DNA from: JAWWPG01 sp038327385
Lineage (GTDB): Bacteria; Actinomycetota; Actinomycetes; Propionibacteriales; Nocardioidaceae
DNA length: 64,000 nt
Direction: 5' to 3'
Assembly (NCBI GenBank): GCA_038327385.1
Contig: JBBQKY010000001.1
Coordinates: 5,021-69,020, forward strand
The position numbers and the translations under genes are program-made. Shown piece after piece: positions 1 to 7,785 of this stretch (position 1 is the stretch's first letter; every line of letters begins with the position of its first letter). The notes under the pieces are model-generated. The model made no database searches, had not been told where the DNA came from, and saw nothing but the letters and a program-made list of their open reading frames with translations.

Positions 1-534
1 GTCGCGACGACCTTCAACTTCCTTGGCCCCCTCGCGAACCCCGGGCGGCCGGCGGCCCTGGCGGTGGGTGTCGCCGACCGCCGGATGGCGGGCGTCCTTG
101 CCGGTGTCCTCGCCGCCCGCGGCGTCGACGGGTTCGTCTTCCGCGGAGACGACGGCCTCGACGAGCTGACGACGACGACAACCTCGCAGATCTGGAGCAT
201 CTCCGCAGGCGGGGTCACCGAGGAGACCCTGGACCCGGCGGGTCTCGGCATCGCCAGGGCCGACCCGGCTGCCCTTGTCGGCGGCGACGCCCGGTTCAAC
301 GCGGCTGTCCTGCGGTCGGTGCTCGCCGGTGAGACCGGCGCCGTCCGCGACGCCGTACTCCTCAACGCGGCGGCCGGGATCGCGGCGTACGACCCTGACA
401 CGAGGCAGCTCGAGACCCGCCTGCGAGACGCTTTGGAGCGAGCGACGGAGGCCGTGGACTCCGGTGCCGCCCAAGCGAAACTGACGCGCTGGCTGACCGC
501 AGTGGCGGCCGTCCCGAGCCCACGGCCGCACTGA
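1..534 (+). CDS. trpD: Anthranilate phosphoribosyltransferase, C-terminal part (cut by window start)
   Basis: TrpD transfers anthranilate to phosphoribosyl pyrophosphate in tryptophan synthesis in the cytoplasm. The frame is open from base 1 and shows 177 residues, about half of the usual 340-350. It opens with TFNFLGPLANPGRP, the conserved FNxLGPLxNP stretch of the family, and continues with the DGLDELT motif and a helical C-terminus. The start codon lies outside the window. The gene is on the same strand as the next wall gene but is separated from it by 131 bases. The position beside an LCP gene and upstream of a DEDD/UvrC-like gene on the other strand matches actinobacterial order (trpD is Rv2192c in M. 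tuberculosis, from memory). Confidence 0.95.
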   Translation, partial: VATTFNFLGPLANPGRPAALAVGVADRRMAGVLAGVLAARGVDGFVFRGDDGLDELTTTTTSQIWSISAGGVTEETLDPAGLGIARADPAALVGGDARFNAAVLRSVLAGETGAVRDAVLLNAAAGIAAYDPDTRQLETRLRDALERATEAVDSGAAQAKLTRWLTAVAAVPSPRPH

Positions 535-572
535 CCGTCCACAGCGGTTTCGTCTGCCCGGCCGTTTCCCAC

Positions 573-585
573 TAAACTTGGCCGG
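573..585 (+). promoter_or_regulatory. Candidate -10 box TAAACT with start point near 585
   Basis: TAAACT (573-578) fits the actinobacterial -10 pattern TANNNT and is followed after six bases by GTG at 585, the same geometry as several leaderless starts in this window. Here the GTG opens only three codons before TGA, so the site more likely marks a start point giving an 81-base leader for the LCP gene at 666. Confidence 0.4.
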
Positions 586-665
586 TGCGGCCTTGACGGG
601 GGGATTCAGGAGCTCGCAGGACGTCACTGCGCCGGCTGGTGGGGACCACCTGAGACGAGGACTGG

Positions 666-2102
666 ATGGACCTGGGTATCGAGCGGTTCGCGGGAGCACG
701 GGGGGTGCATCAGGCACCGCCCGAGCGCTCTTTCGGAGCGTCCGTCGGCCTCACGGTGCTCGGTGCCGTCGTCCCGGGCAGTGGCTTCTGGTTCGCGGGT
801 CGCAGACGCCTGGGGATCACCGTCGTCGGGATAGCCCTGGCTGTCGTCCTCACCGCCTTGCTGGTCGGACTGCTGAACCCTCGGCTCTACCTGCACTCGG
901 TAGTCCAGCCCAACCGGCTGCTCGCGATCACCGTCGGTTTCATCGTCCTTGCGCTGGCCTGGATGGCCGTGATCGTGTTCAGCCACCTCGTGCTCCGCCC
1001 CGCTCATCTGACCGACGTGCAGCGCGTGATCGGCGTCTGCGTCGCCATGGTGCTGTGCTTCCTGGTCGCCGTCCCGTTCGCCGTCGCGTCCCGCGACGCC
1101 TACGCCACGCGAGACTTCATCAAGCACGTCTTCAAGAACGACGTGAGCAGCAAGACGACCCCGAAGAACGTGACTGCCGACAATCCCTGGGCGGGGAGTC
1201 CGCGGGTTAACATCCTGCTGCTCGGCGGTGATGGCGGGCTCGGCCGCATCGGGGTCCGGACCGACTCCATGATCGTCGCCAGCATCGACACCACGACCGG
1301 CAACACGGTGCTGTTCAGCCTTCCCCGCAACCTGGAGGATGCCCCGTTCCCACCGGGCTCCCGGCTCGCGAAGGCGTATCCGAACGGTTTCACGGGGCCG
1401 GGCGACATCGGCAACTGGCTGCTCAACGCGATCTATCGGATGGTTCCACAGGAGCATCCCGGGCTGCTCGGACCGACCGACAACGAGGGCGCCGACGCGC
1501 TGAAGATGTCGGTCTCACAGATCCTGGGCATCGACGTCAACTACTACGTGCTGATCAACCTCAACGGCTTCGTCGAGCTCGTCAACGCACTCGGTGGGAT
1601 CACGGTCAACGTCAGCCAGGTCGCGCCGATCGGCGGGAACCACGACCTGAACGTCCCGCCAACCGGCTACATCCAGCCAGGCCCGAACAAGCACCTCAAC
1701 GGTTTCCAGGCCCTGTGGTTCGCTCGGGGGCGCTGGACGACCGACGACTACGACCGGATGCAGCGCCAGCGCTGTGTTATCGACGCCGTCATCCAGCAGG
1801 CGAATCCCGCGAACCTCCTCGTGCGTTACCAGCAGATCGCCGAGGCGGGCCAGAAGATCGCCCGAACAGACATCCCGCAGGCGCTGCTGCCGGCTTTGGT
1901 GGACCTCGGGCTCAAGGTGAAGGACGGCAAGGTCCGCAGCGTCGTCTTCCAGCCGAACGCGCACTTCGACCCGGCGTCACCGGACTTCGCGTACATGCGC
2001 GGCGTCGTCCAGAAGGCGCTGAGCCCGTCGACGCCGGGCACCACCAAGCCGAAGATCATCCAGCAGCCCAAGACGGCCTGCGCCTACAACCCGGTGAAGT
2101 GA
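666..2102 (+). CDS. LytR-CpsA-Psr (LCP) family wall-polymer ligase
   Basis: LCP proteins transfer lipid-linked glycopolymers (arabinogalactan, teichoic or capsular polymers) onto peptidoglycan outside the membrane. The 478-residue product has four hydrophobic segments near residues 26-44, 48-69, 86-108 and 119-141, then the catalytic LCP domain from about residue 180 (VNILLLGGDGG, RTDSMIVASID, SLPRNL, the GGITVNV strand, and the late RMQRQRCVID motif). Several N-terminal segments, rather than the single anchor common in the family, form a larger membrane part. The start is ATG with GAGG six bases upstream. The polymer attached cannot be told from sequence. It runs convergent to the small Lrp-type gene. 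Confidence 0.88.
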   Translation: MDLGIERFAGARGVHQAPPERSFGASVGLTVLGAVVPGSGFWFAGRRRLGITVVGIALAVVLTALLVGLLNPRLYLHSVVQPNRLLAITVGFIVLALAWMAVIVFSHLVLRPAHLTDVQRVIGVCVAMVLCFLVAVPFAVASRDAYATRDFIKHVFKNDVSSKTTPKNVTADNPWAGSPRVNILLLGGDGGLGRIGVRTDSMIVASIDTTTGNTVLFSLPRNLEDAPFPPGSRLAKAYPNGFTGPGDIGNWLLNAIYRMVPQEHPGLLGPTDNEGADALKMSVSQILGIDVNYYVLINLNGFVELVNALGGITVNVSQVAPIGGNHDLNVPPTGYIQPGPNKHLNGFQALWFARGRWTTDDYDRMQRQRCVIDAVIQQANPANLLVRYQQIAEAGQKIARTDIPQALLPALVDLGLKVKDGKVRSVVFQPNAHFDPASPDFAYMRGVVQKALSPSTPGTTKPKIIQQPKTACAYNPVK

Positions 2103-2148
2103 CGGCGTCCGGCGGGTCGTCGGGGTCGGCTCGTCCGTCGACGCCGGC

Positions 2149-2430
2149 TTAGCCGTCGGCTCCTAGGGAGAACGCCGCCTCCAGGTCCTTGCTCGAGTAG
2201 GTGCGGAACGCGATGTGCGTGGCGGTGGACTGAACACCTGGAATCTTGTTCACGTGATCAGGAACAAGAGAGGCGATCTCGTCGTGGTCGGCAACTCTGA
2301 CCAAGGCGATGAGGTCGATCTCACCGGTCACCGAGTAGACCTCACTGACTCCGTCGATAGCGGCGATCTGGGTCGCCACCTCGGGAATCCTGGCGACGTC
2401 GGCCTTGATGAACACGATCGCGGTGATCAC
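2149..2430 (-). CDS. Small Lrp/AsnC-type ligand-binding protein (no DNA-binding domain)
   Basis: The 93-residue product is a stand-alone RAM (Lrp/AsnC effector-binding) domain. VITAIVFIKAD at the start, the central VTGEIDLIALVRV, and the HIAFRTYSS strand match this alpha-beta fold, while the helix-turn-helix of full-length Lrp is missing. Such short versions occur near trp genes in actinobacteria and may sense amino acids or partner with full-length regulators. I start it at GTG 2430 because GGAGG lies six bases upstream and the fold begins at once; the frame is open further upstream but reads as low-complexity arginine-rich sequence. No target is evident. Convergent with the LCP gene. Confidence 0.82.
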   Translation of the reverse strand: MITAIVFIKADVARIPEVATQIAAIDGVSEVYSVTGEIDLIALVRVADHDEIASLVPDHVNKIPGVQSTATHIAFRTYSSKDLEAAFSLGADG

Positions 2431-2509
2431 GGAGCCTCCTGCGACGCTGGCATCCTCGCAGCCTATCGGGGGAAGCCGGCGGGGGCGCCGGTTGCTCTCA
2501 CGGGTCTGC

Positions 2510-4318
2510 TCACCGTGGCGGTCTACTGAGGGTGGCGCTGTGTCGCGGGTTGTCGAACGGCACCAGGGACTCCCGCGACGTCGAGATGGACTCGAGCAGG
2601 CCGCGTTGGGACTCCGCCCCGGCAAGGGGACAGCTCCACTCACCGTCGAGGTCGATGAGGCGGACGCCGGGCTTCTCCAGCCACCGCAGGATCTTCTCGG
2701 ACTCTTCGGCGGTGGCCGCAGGAGTGGGGCCGAAGCCGGGAAGCACCGTCTCCGCACTGGTCTTGAGGGCGTCGGTCCAGGCCCGCGCGTCCGTGCCGGG
2801 AGGGATCATGCCCGCGCAGGCCAGCCGGCCGTAACGGACCACGTGGACCTCCCACTCACGTTGGTCGTTTCGCCGAGCTGCGACGATCTCGGGGCAGGAG
2901 GTCAAGGCGCTGAGACGCTGGGTGCGGACGGCGGCGCGAACGAAGCTGACCAGGCGATCACGCTGCCGGGTGGCGTCCTCGAAGCGCTGGTCGTCGGACA
3001 GCGCGAGCATCCGGCCGCGCAGCGTCTCCATGACGGCGGAGGGGCTGCCGGTGAAGGAGCCGCGAACGCGGGCAACCGTGTCGGAGTACGCCGCGACCGT
3101 CGCCGTGCCGTCGCAGGGGGACAGGCACTTGCCCATCTCTGCGAGCGCGCAGGCGTTGCCTCGGGGCTGGCGAGCCAGTCGACCGGCACACTGCCGGATG
3201 GGAAAGCTGTCGTGCAACGCCGCCATGGCGCTCAGCGCGGCGGCGCGGGAGCCGAAGGGCCCGAGGTAGGTGGCTCCGTCCCTGGCAACCTGGGTGACCA
3301 GCGAGAGCCGGGGCCACGGCTCCACGGTGAGCTTGAGCCACGTCGACCGCTCGGGGAACTTCGAACGCCTGTTGTAACGCGGCTTGTGCTCGGCGATGAT
3401 GCGCAGCTCGCGAACCTCGGCTTCGAGCGCGGTGGTGCACGCGACGGCCTGCACAATGGTGGCAAGTCCCACCATCTCGCCCATCCGCGACCGGGTCTCG
3501 CTGGCGGTGAAGTAGGTACGGACGCGGCTGCGCACGTCCCGCGACGTACCGACGTAGAGGACGCTGCCACGTCCGTCACGGAAGAGGTAGACGCCGGGCA
3601 CACTCGGGAGGTTCTCGGCGAGATGTCGTTTCCTGCGCTGTGCGACGCTGACCCGTGAGGAGAAGGTCTGCAGCTCCTCGAGCGTGTGCACCCCGAGGTT
3701 CCCGAGCCGCTCCATCAGGCCGTGCAGCACGTCGACCGTCGCGCGGGCGTCAGACAGCGCCCGGTGGTCGGGGATGGTGGCGGCCCGGAACAGCCGGGCG
3801 AGTGAGGAAAGCTTGCAGTTGGGGGCGTCGTCGCGGGTGACGACCCGCCGCGCGAGCTTGGCGGTGTCCAGGACCTCGAAATGCGGCCAGGAGATCCCGA
3901 GCGCAGCGGCGTTGTGCCGCAGGAAGCCGATGTCGAAGGGCGCGTTGTGCGCCACCAGCACCGCCCCGCTGGCGAACTCGAGGAAACCGGGAAGCGCGGC
4001 TGCGATCGAGGGCGCGTCCGCGACCATCTGGTTGGTGATCCCGGTCAGCACGCTGATGAAGGGTGGAATCGGGTCACTGGGCCGGACCAGGGTCTGGAAC
4101 TCGCCGAGCCGCTCACCGCCGCACACCTTGACCGCGCCGATCTCGGTGATGGAGGAGCCTGCGCTGACCGAGCCGCCGGTGGTCTCGAGGTCGACCACGA
4201 CGAAGGTCACCTCCCGCAACAAGGTGCCCAGCTCATCGAAGGTCTGCTGAACGGCGGCTCCGCGCCCCCAGGAGGATGCCGGACCGGAGGTGCCCTCGTG
4301 CTGCGCCAGGGTCGTCAT
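2510..4318 (-). CDS. DEDDh 3'-5' exonuclease fused to a GIY-YIG/UvrC-like region
   Basis: This 602-residue protein joins two nuclease modules. Residues about 37-200 are a DEDDh exonuclease as in DNA polymerase III epsilon: DLE at 43-45, HNAPFD (ExoII), and HRALSDARATVD (ExoIII with H and D). From about residue 241 comes a GIY-YIG domain (GVYLF, LYVGTS, R in SRDVRSRV), followed by a UvrC-like stretch (YLGPFGS, CALAEMGKCLSPCDG). The UvrC RNase H-like endonuclease half and HhH tail are absent. Rv2191 of M. tuberculosis has this architecture and the same place near trpD, from memory. A role in repair or proofreading is inferred. ATG 4318 is chosen because the upstream frame is low-complexity and TAGCGT lies eight bases before it. 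Confidence 0.88.
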   Translation of the reverse strand: MTTLAQHEGTSGPASSWGRGAAVQQTFDELGTLLREVTFVVVDLETTGGSVSAGSSITEIGAVKVCGGERLGEFQTLVRPSDPIPPFISVLTGITNQMVADAPSIAAALPGFLEFASGAVLVAHNAPFDIGFLRHNAAALGISWPHFEVLDTAKLARRVVTRDDAPNCKLSSLARLFRAATIPDHRALSDARATVDVLHGLMERLGNLGVHTLEELQTFSSRVSVAQRRKRHLAENLPSVPGVYLFRDGRGSVLYVGTSRDVRSRVRTYFTASETRSRMGEMVGLATIVQAVACTTALEAEVRELRIIAEHKPRYNRRSKFPERSTWLKLTVEPWPRLSLVTQVARDGATYLGPFGSRAAALSAMAALHDSFPIRQCAGRLARQPRGNACALAEMGKCLSPCDGTATVAAYSDTVARVRGSFTGSPSAVMETLRGRMLALSDDQRFEDATRQRDRLVSFVRAAVRTQRLSALTSCPEIVAARRNDQREWEVHVVRYGRLACAGMIPPGTDARAWTDALKTSAETVLPGFGPTPAATAEESEKILRWLEKPGVRLIDLDGEWSCPLAGAESQRGLLESISTSRESLVPFDNPRHSATLSRPPR

Positions 4319-4326
4319 ACCTCGAG

Positions 4327-4332
4327 ACGCTA
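4327..4332 (-). promoter_or_regulatory. Candidate -10 box TAGCGT for the exonuclease/UvrC-like gene
   Basis: On the minus strand TAGCGT is followed after eight bases by ATG 4318, so the transcript would have almost no leader. GAGGT sits directly before the ATG, too close for a normal ribosome binding site. Confidence 0.4.
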
Positions 4333-4515
4333 GGACCGAGCACCGACGAAAACTGCCCGGACACTCCGAGACGGGAGGTCCGCGACCGCGCGCGCACCTG
4401 TGGTCCGTGATCGGCTTTGGTGCCTCTGAGACCATCGAGATATGAGAGCGGTGCTGGGCGCGGTCGAGGGCGGGCGCCGCTCTGCTCTCTGCGCCGTCGC
4501 GGGCCGGGAGCCGTG

Positions 4516-5814
4516 ATGAACGCTGACGAGCTGCCCGCCGACGTCCGCGCAGCGGTGATCTCGCTGGCCAGCGACGGCGTTGGCCGGATGCCTGCGGCGC
4601 AGGTGCCGGCTGGGATCCGGAGGTCGGCATCGTTCGCGCCCGCACGACGGGCGAAGCTCGTCGGCAGACAGATCGTCGAAGCCGTCACGACCGACGACGA
4701 CTTCCGCGAGCGGCTGGCCGTCCAGGTGAGGGCGATGGCGTCCGCGACGGTGACAGCACTCGAGGGGGAGGCGGAGATACCAGCCGCCGAGATCGCCCGA
4801 GCAGCAGCCGTCGCGTACCTGCTCCGCACCGAAGGGTGGCGAGACGTCGTCGCGGGAGCCGCTGCTGCCGAGCGGCACGGTCGGGGCGGCTCGGGGGAGC
4901 GGTCAGCTGCCGGCGTGGAGCGGCTCAATGCGCAGCTGCGGCAGGCACAAGCCGATGCCAGGCAGCAGCGTGACAAGCTGCGGGCCCAGATCGACCGGCT
5001 CAAACACGACAACGCGACCTTGCGCCGTACTCTCGGCCAGACTCGGGTCGAGCTCAAGGATGCGTTGTCCAGCACCGCCCGGGCCGCTGGCGAGCTCGAC
5101 GACGTACGACATGCTGCGGACGTCGCGATGCGGGAAGCCGCTGCGGAGGCCCGGCGGCTGCGGGCGAGAGTCAGCGACCTCGAGGGCGCGTCGACTGCCG
5201 TCAGGCGCGTTGCCCGTGACGACAGGGACGCCGAAGTGGTGCGCCTGCGGCTGCTCATCGAGACGATGATGGAGGCCGCCAGCGGGCTTCGGCGTGAGCT
5301 GGCGCTGCCGGCGTCCTCGGCGTTCCCCGCGGACGGCGTCGACGCACTCGAGCCGGGGCCTGCATCGGCCGCGTCCCAGGTCGGCAGAGCTCTGCTGTCG
5401 GATGACCCAGCCCTCCTTCGCAGGCTGCTGGAGCTGCCCCGCGTGCACCTGATCGTCGACGGCTACAACGTGTCCAAGGAGGCGTGGCCCTCAGCACCGC
5501 TCGAGCAGCAACGCACGCGGCTGGTGGCCGGGCTGGCGGGGCTCGTCGGCGGCAAGGGCGTGGAGACCACGGTCGTCTTCGACGGCGCCGACCTGCTGCA
5601 CACACCCGCCGTACCGTCGCCGCGCGCGGTACGGGTCCGATTCAGCCCGCCGGGCGTGATCGCCGACGACATCATCCGTCAGCTCGTCGCCGCCGAGCCG
5701 AGCGGCCGGCCCGTCGTCGTCGTCTCGACCGACCGGGAAGTCGCTGAGAGCGTCACGAAGATGGGCGCGCGATCAGTAGCGTCCGCTGGGCTTGTCGCCG
5801 TGCTCGGTCGCTGA
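4516..5814 (+). CDS. NYN-domain protein with central coiled coil
   Basis: The C-terminal 120 residues (about 310-432) form a NYN domain, a PIN-like ribonuclease fold: HLIVDGYNV carries the first acidic residue, VVFDGAD the second, VSTDREV the third, ending in GARSV and a final strand. The middle (about 135-255) is rich in heptad-like L, R, E and A and should form a coiled coil (LNAQLRQAQADARQQRDKLR). Residues 1-110 look like an alpha-helical domain with no known name. Actinobacterial relatives are usually annotated RNA-binding or YacP-like. The start is ATG 4516 with GGGAG five bases before it; GTG 4513 is an alternative. It diverges from the exonuclease/UvrC-like gene. Substrate RNA is unknown. 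Confidence 0.8.
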   Translation: MNADELPADVRAAVISLASDGVGRMPAAQVPAGIRRSASFAPARRAKLVGRQIVEAVTTDDDFRERLAVQVRAMASATVTALEGEAEIPAAEIARAAAVAYLLRTEGWRDVVAGAAAAERHGRGGSGERSAAGVERLNAQLRQAQADARQQRDKLRAQIDRLKHDNATLRRTLGQTRVELKDALSSTARAAGELDDVRHAADVAMREAAAEARRLRARVSDLEGASTAVRRVARDDRDAEVVRLRLLIETMMEAASGLRRELALPASSAFPADGVDALEPGPASAASQVGRALLSDDPALLRRLLELPRVHLIVDGYNVSKEAWPSAPLEQQRTRLVAGLAGLVGGKGVETTVVFDGADLLHTPAVPSPRAVRVRFSPPGVIADDIIRQLVAAEPSGRPVVVVSTDREVAESVTKMGARSVASAGLVAVLGR

Positions 5815-5830
5815 CCTGGCGCACGGGATC

Positions 5831-5907
5831 GCGCCTATGCGCGGGAGTTGCGCCGGTCGGGCAGCGGCACGACGCTCGAACCGCACATGTGCGCGGAAGT
5901 TGCGTTC
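5831..5907 (+). repeat. Two copies of a dispersed 24-bp motif (core TGCGCGG-N3-TTGCG)
   Basis: Copies at 5831-5854 and 5883-5907 lie in the gap between the NYN gene and the next gene. Both contain TGCGCGG, three variable bases and TTGCG. Related copies are at 23831-23855 (reversed), 63369-63392 and 63421-63444, all between genes. Confidence 0.6.
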
Positions 5908-5984
5908 GGCGGCGGCGGCGGGAACTGTCGGAGGTGCGCCCTAGCGTCGTACCCACAGCTCGACCGAGCCGACCGGAGGTCACC

Positions 5985-6311
5985 ATGGCGTACGACGCAG
6001 CACAGCCCGACCACGACGCACCCGCCACGTGGGCGGCTACCGCGCATGCCCTCGACCGAGCCGACCGGAGTGCTGCTGCCGGTCCGACCAGCGCTGCCGC
6101 CACGCCGCTGCTGATCGACTGCGACACCTGCCAGGTCCGCGGCATCGGGTGTGCCGACTGCGTGGTCACCGTTCTGCTCGGCGGACCGCCGGACGGGGTG
6201 AGCCTCAACGACGAGGAGAGGCAAGCCGTCGAGGTGCTGGCCGCTGCTGGCCTCGTTCCACCGCTGCGGCTTGTCAGTGCGCTCGCGAGCGAGGTCGTCG
6301 AGACAGCCTGA
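5985..6311 (+). CDS. Small conserved protein with CXXC pairs, function unknown
   Basis: The 108-residue product has a disordered Ala/Asp-rich N-terminus and a compact core from about residue 43. The core carries CDTCQVRGIGCADC, a C-X2-C-X6-C-X2-C arrangement that could bind a metal or a cluster, followed by VVTVLLGG and a helical tail. I do not recognise a named family, though similar short proteins occur next to NlpC/P60 genes in actinobacteria. ATG 5985 is chosen because GGAGGT lies five bases upstream; the open frame above it is arginine-rich and has no ribosome binding site. It lies 185 bases upstream of the NlpC/P60 gene on the same strand. Confidence 0.75.
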   Translation: MAYDAAQPDHDAPATWAATAHALDRADRSAAAGPTSAAATPLLIDCDTCQVRGIGCADCVVTVLLGGPPDGVSLNDEERQAVEVLAAAGLVPPLRLVSALASEVVETA

Positions 6312-6359
6312 CGCGGGTCACGGCCGACCTGCCGGGTCGTCCACAGCGTCGAGGAGGGG

Positions 6360-6388
6360 TTGGTCCTATCGGTGCGGGTCTGTAGTGT
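6360..6388 (+). promoter_or_regulatory. Promoter of the NlpC/P60 gene (TTGGTC-17-TAGTGT)
   Basis: TTGGTC (6360-6365) and TAGTGT (6383-6388) are separated by 17 bases, a good sigma-70-type arrangement. The start point would be near 6395, leaving a leader of about 100 bases before TTG 6497. Confidence 0.55.
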
Positions 6389-6424
6389 GAGCCACTGGTC
6401 TCCGCTGAAGCCAGCCAGGCAGGG

Positions 6425-6477
6425 TGGGCTCGGAGGCCGCGCCGGTGCGGTGGGGACCGAGGCACGGGCGTCCGAGC
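6425..6477 (+). other. Hairpin in the leader of the NlpC/P60 gene
   Basis: GGCTCGGA and TCCGAGCC (ending at 6477) form a perfect 8-bp stem that encloses a second stem, CCGC with GCGG. The gene's GGAG ribosome binding site lies just after the hairpin. It could be a regulatory RNA element. It is too short to fit the c-di-AMP (ydaO) riboswitch that controls some actinobacterial NlpC/P60 genes, and I cannot match it to a named class. Confidence 0.4.
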
Positions 6478-6496
6478 CAAGAGGAGACCGTCGACC

Positions 6497-7750
6497 TTGT
6501 CGCACGGCCACTACGACCACGACCTCGATCAGTATCGGTCCTCTGCGGCCCGCCATCGCCGGACCACCGACTGCCAGCAGGACGCCCAGCAGCAGAGTCC
6601 GGCGCGCCATCTCGAGCCGCCGGCACGCAACATTGCGGCCGGCAGACGCCTCGGTGTCGTTGGTGCGGCCGCCACCCTGTCGGCGCTGCTGCTCGTCCCG
6701 GCAGCCGTCAGCGCGGATCCCGCGAGTCCGTCCGGCAAGCACCCGGCAACCTCGATCAGCCAGGTCCAGGCTCGCCTCGACACACTGAACCACCAGGCGG
6801 AGGTGGCGACAGAGGCCTACGACACCGTCAAGGTGGCGATGCAGCAGGCGCAGGCGCGGATGACGGGGCTGCAGGCCGACCTCGACCGCGAGCGGTCGAG
6901 AGTGGCGGCTCTGCGCAGCGCGATCGTCGGGGCGGCGTTGTCGGACTTCTCGAGCAGTGGGGGCCTCTCCACGAGCTCGTCCTTCCTGGTAGCCAAGAAG
7001 CCGAGCGAGTTCATCCAGGCACTTGCGACGACCGCGGTGGTCGAACACCGACAGGCGGCGCTGCTCACGCAGTTCAGGCAGCAGCAGAACGAGCTCGGGA
7101 TCCAGGAGCAACAGGCCGAGCGTGAGCTGTCGTCGATCCAGGCCGACCGGGCGGAGCTCGCCAAGCAGCGGTCCATGGTGGAGAGCAAGCTCGCCGACGC
7201 CAGGAAACTGCTGGGACAGCTCAAGGCGAAGGCGCGGCAGCGGGTGCTCGCCCTGCAGCGGCAGGCCGAGGCGACCGCGGCGGCCGTCGCGACAAGCCGC
7301 GCAACCATCCGGCCGCCGACGTCGGCACCGACTTCGGCTCCTGTTCCGGCCGCAGCTCCGGCGCCCGCTCCCGCAGCACCGCCGGCCGCGGCGCCGGCGT
7401 CCGGGCGAGCCGCAGTCGCCGTCGCGACGGCGCTCGCGCAGCTCGGGAAGCCGTACGTCTGGGCCACCGCGGGCCCCAACACGTTCGACTGCTCCGGCCT
7501 CACGATGTATGCGTGGGCTGCCGCCGGCGTCTCGTTGTCGCACTCGTCCTCGGTGCAGTCCCAGGAAGGCGTCCCGGTCTCCATCTCCAGCCTGCAGCCG
7601 GGGGACCTGGTCTTCTACTACTCGCCGGTGTCCCATGTGGCGATGTACATCGGCAACGGCCAGGTGGTGCACGCGCCGCACACCGGGTCTGTCGTGCAGA
7701 TCGTGCCGCTCACCTCGATGCCGATCGCGTGGGCCCGCCGCGTCGGCTGA
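6497..7750 (+). CDS. Secreted NlpC/P60 peptidoglycan endopeptidase (RipA-like)
   Basis: The enzyme cleaves stem-peptide bonds of peptidoglycan during separation of daughter cells. The 417-residue product has an unusually long polar N-terminus before a signal segment (RRLGVVGAAATLSALLLVPA) ending near VSADPAS, then a long coiled coil (about 95-260), an Ala/Pro linker, and a C-terminal NlpC/P60 domain. The catalytic cysteine is C332 in FDCSGL, the histidine H380 in SHVAMYIG, and VVHAPH follows. The coiled coil plus P60 layout is that of RipA-type hydrolases; Rv2190c holds this place in M. tuberculosis (from memory). The start is TTG, with GGAG about ten bases upstream; a later start would cut into the signal peptide. 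Confidence 0.88.
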   Translation: MSHGHYDHDLDQYRSSAARHRRTTDCQQDAQQQSPARHLEPPARNIAAGRRLGVVGAAATLSALLLVPAAVSADPASPSGKHPATSISQVQARLDTLNHQAEVATEAYDTVKVAMQQAQARMTGLQADLDRERSRVAALRSAIVGAALSDFSSSGGLSTSSSFLVAKKPSEFIQALATTAVVEHRQAALLTQFRQQQNELGIQEQQAERELSSIQADRAELAKQRSMVESKLADARKLLGQLKAKARQRVLALQRQAEATAAAVATSRATIRPPTSAPTSAPVPAAAPAPAPAAPPAAAPASGRAAVAVATALAQLGKPYVWATAGPNTFDCSGLTMYAWAAAGVSLSHSSSVQSQEGVPVSISSLQPGDLVFYYSPVSHVAMYIGNGQVVHAPHTGSVVQIVPLTSMPIAWARRVG

Positions 7751-7773
7751 CCGCTGACTCCGCCCGCCGGTCC

Positions 7774-7779
7774 TAGGAT
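7774..7779 (+). promoter_or_regulatory. Leaderless -10 box TAGGAT
   Basis: TAGGAT is followed by six bases (tggccg) and GTG 7786. The transcript of the metalloprotease-like gene should begin at or beside its start codon. Confidence 0.6.
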
Positions 7780-7785
7780 TGGCCG

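Noticed and set aside
6395..6496. c-di-AMP (ydaO) riboswitch before the NlpC/P60 gene
   Set aside because: The leader is only about 100 bases and lacks the conserved GGGGAACC-type core as far as I can see; kept only as an unnamed hairpin.
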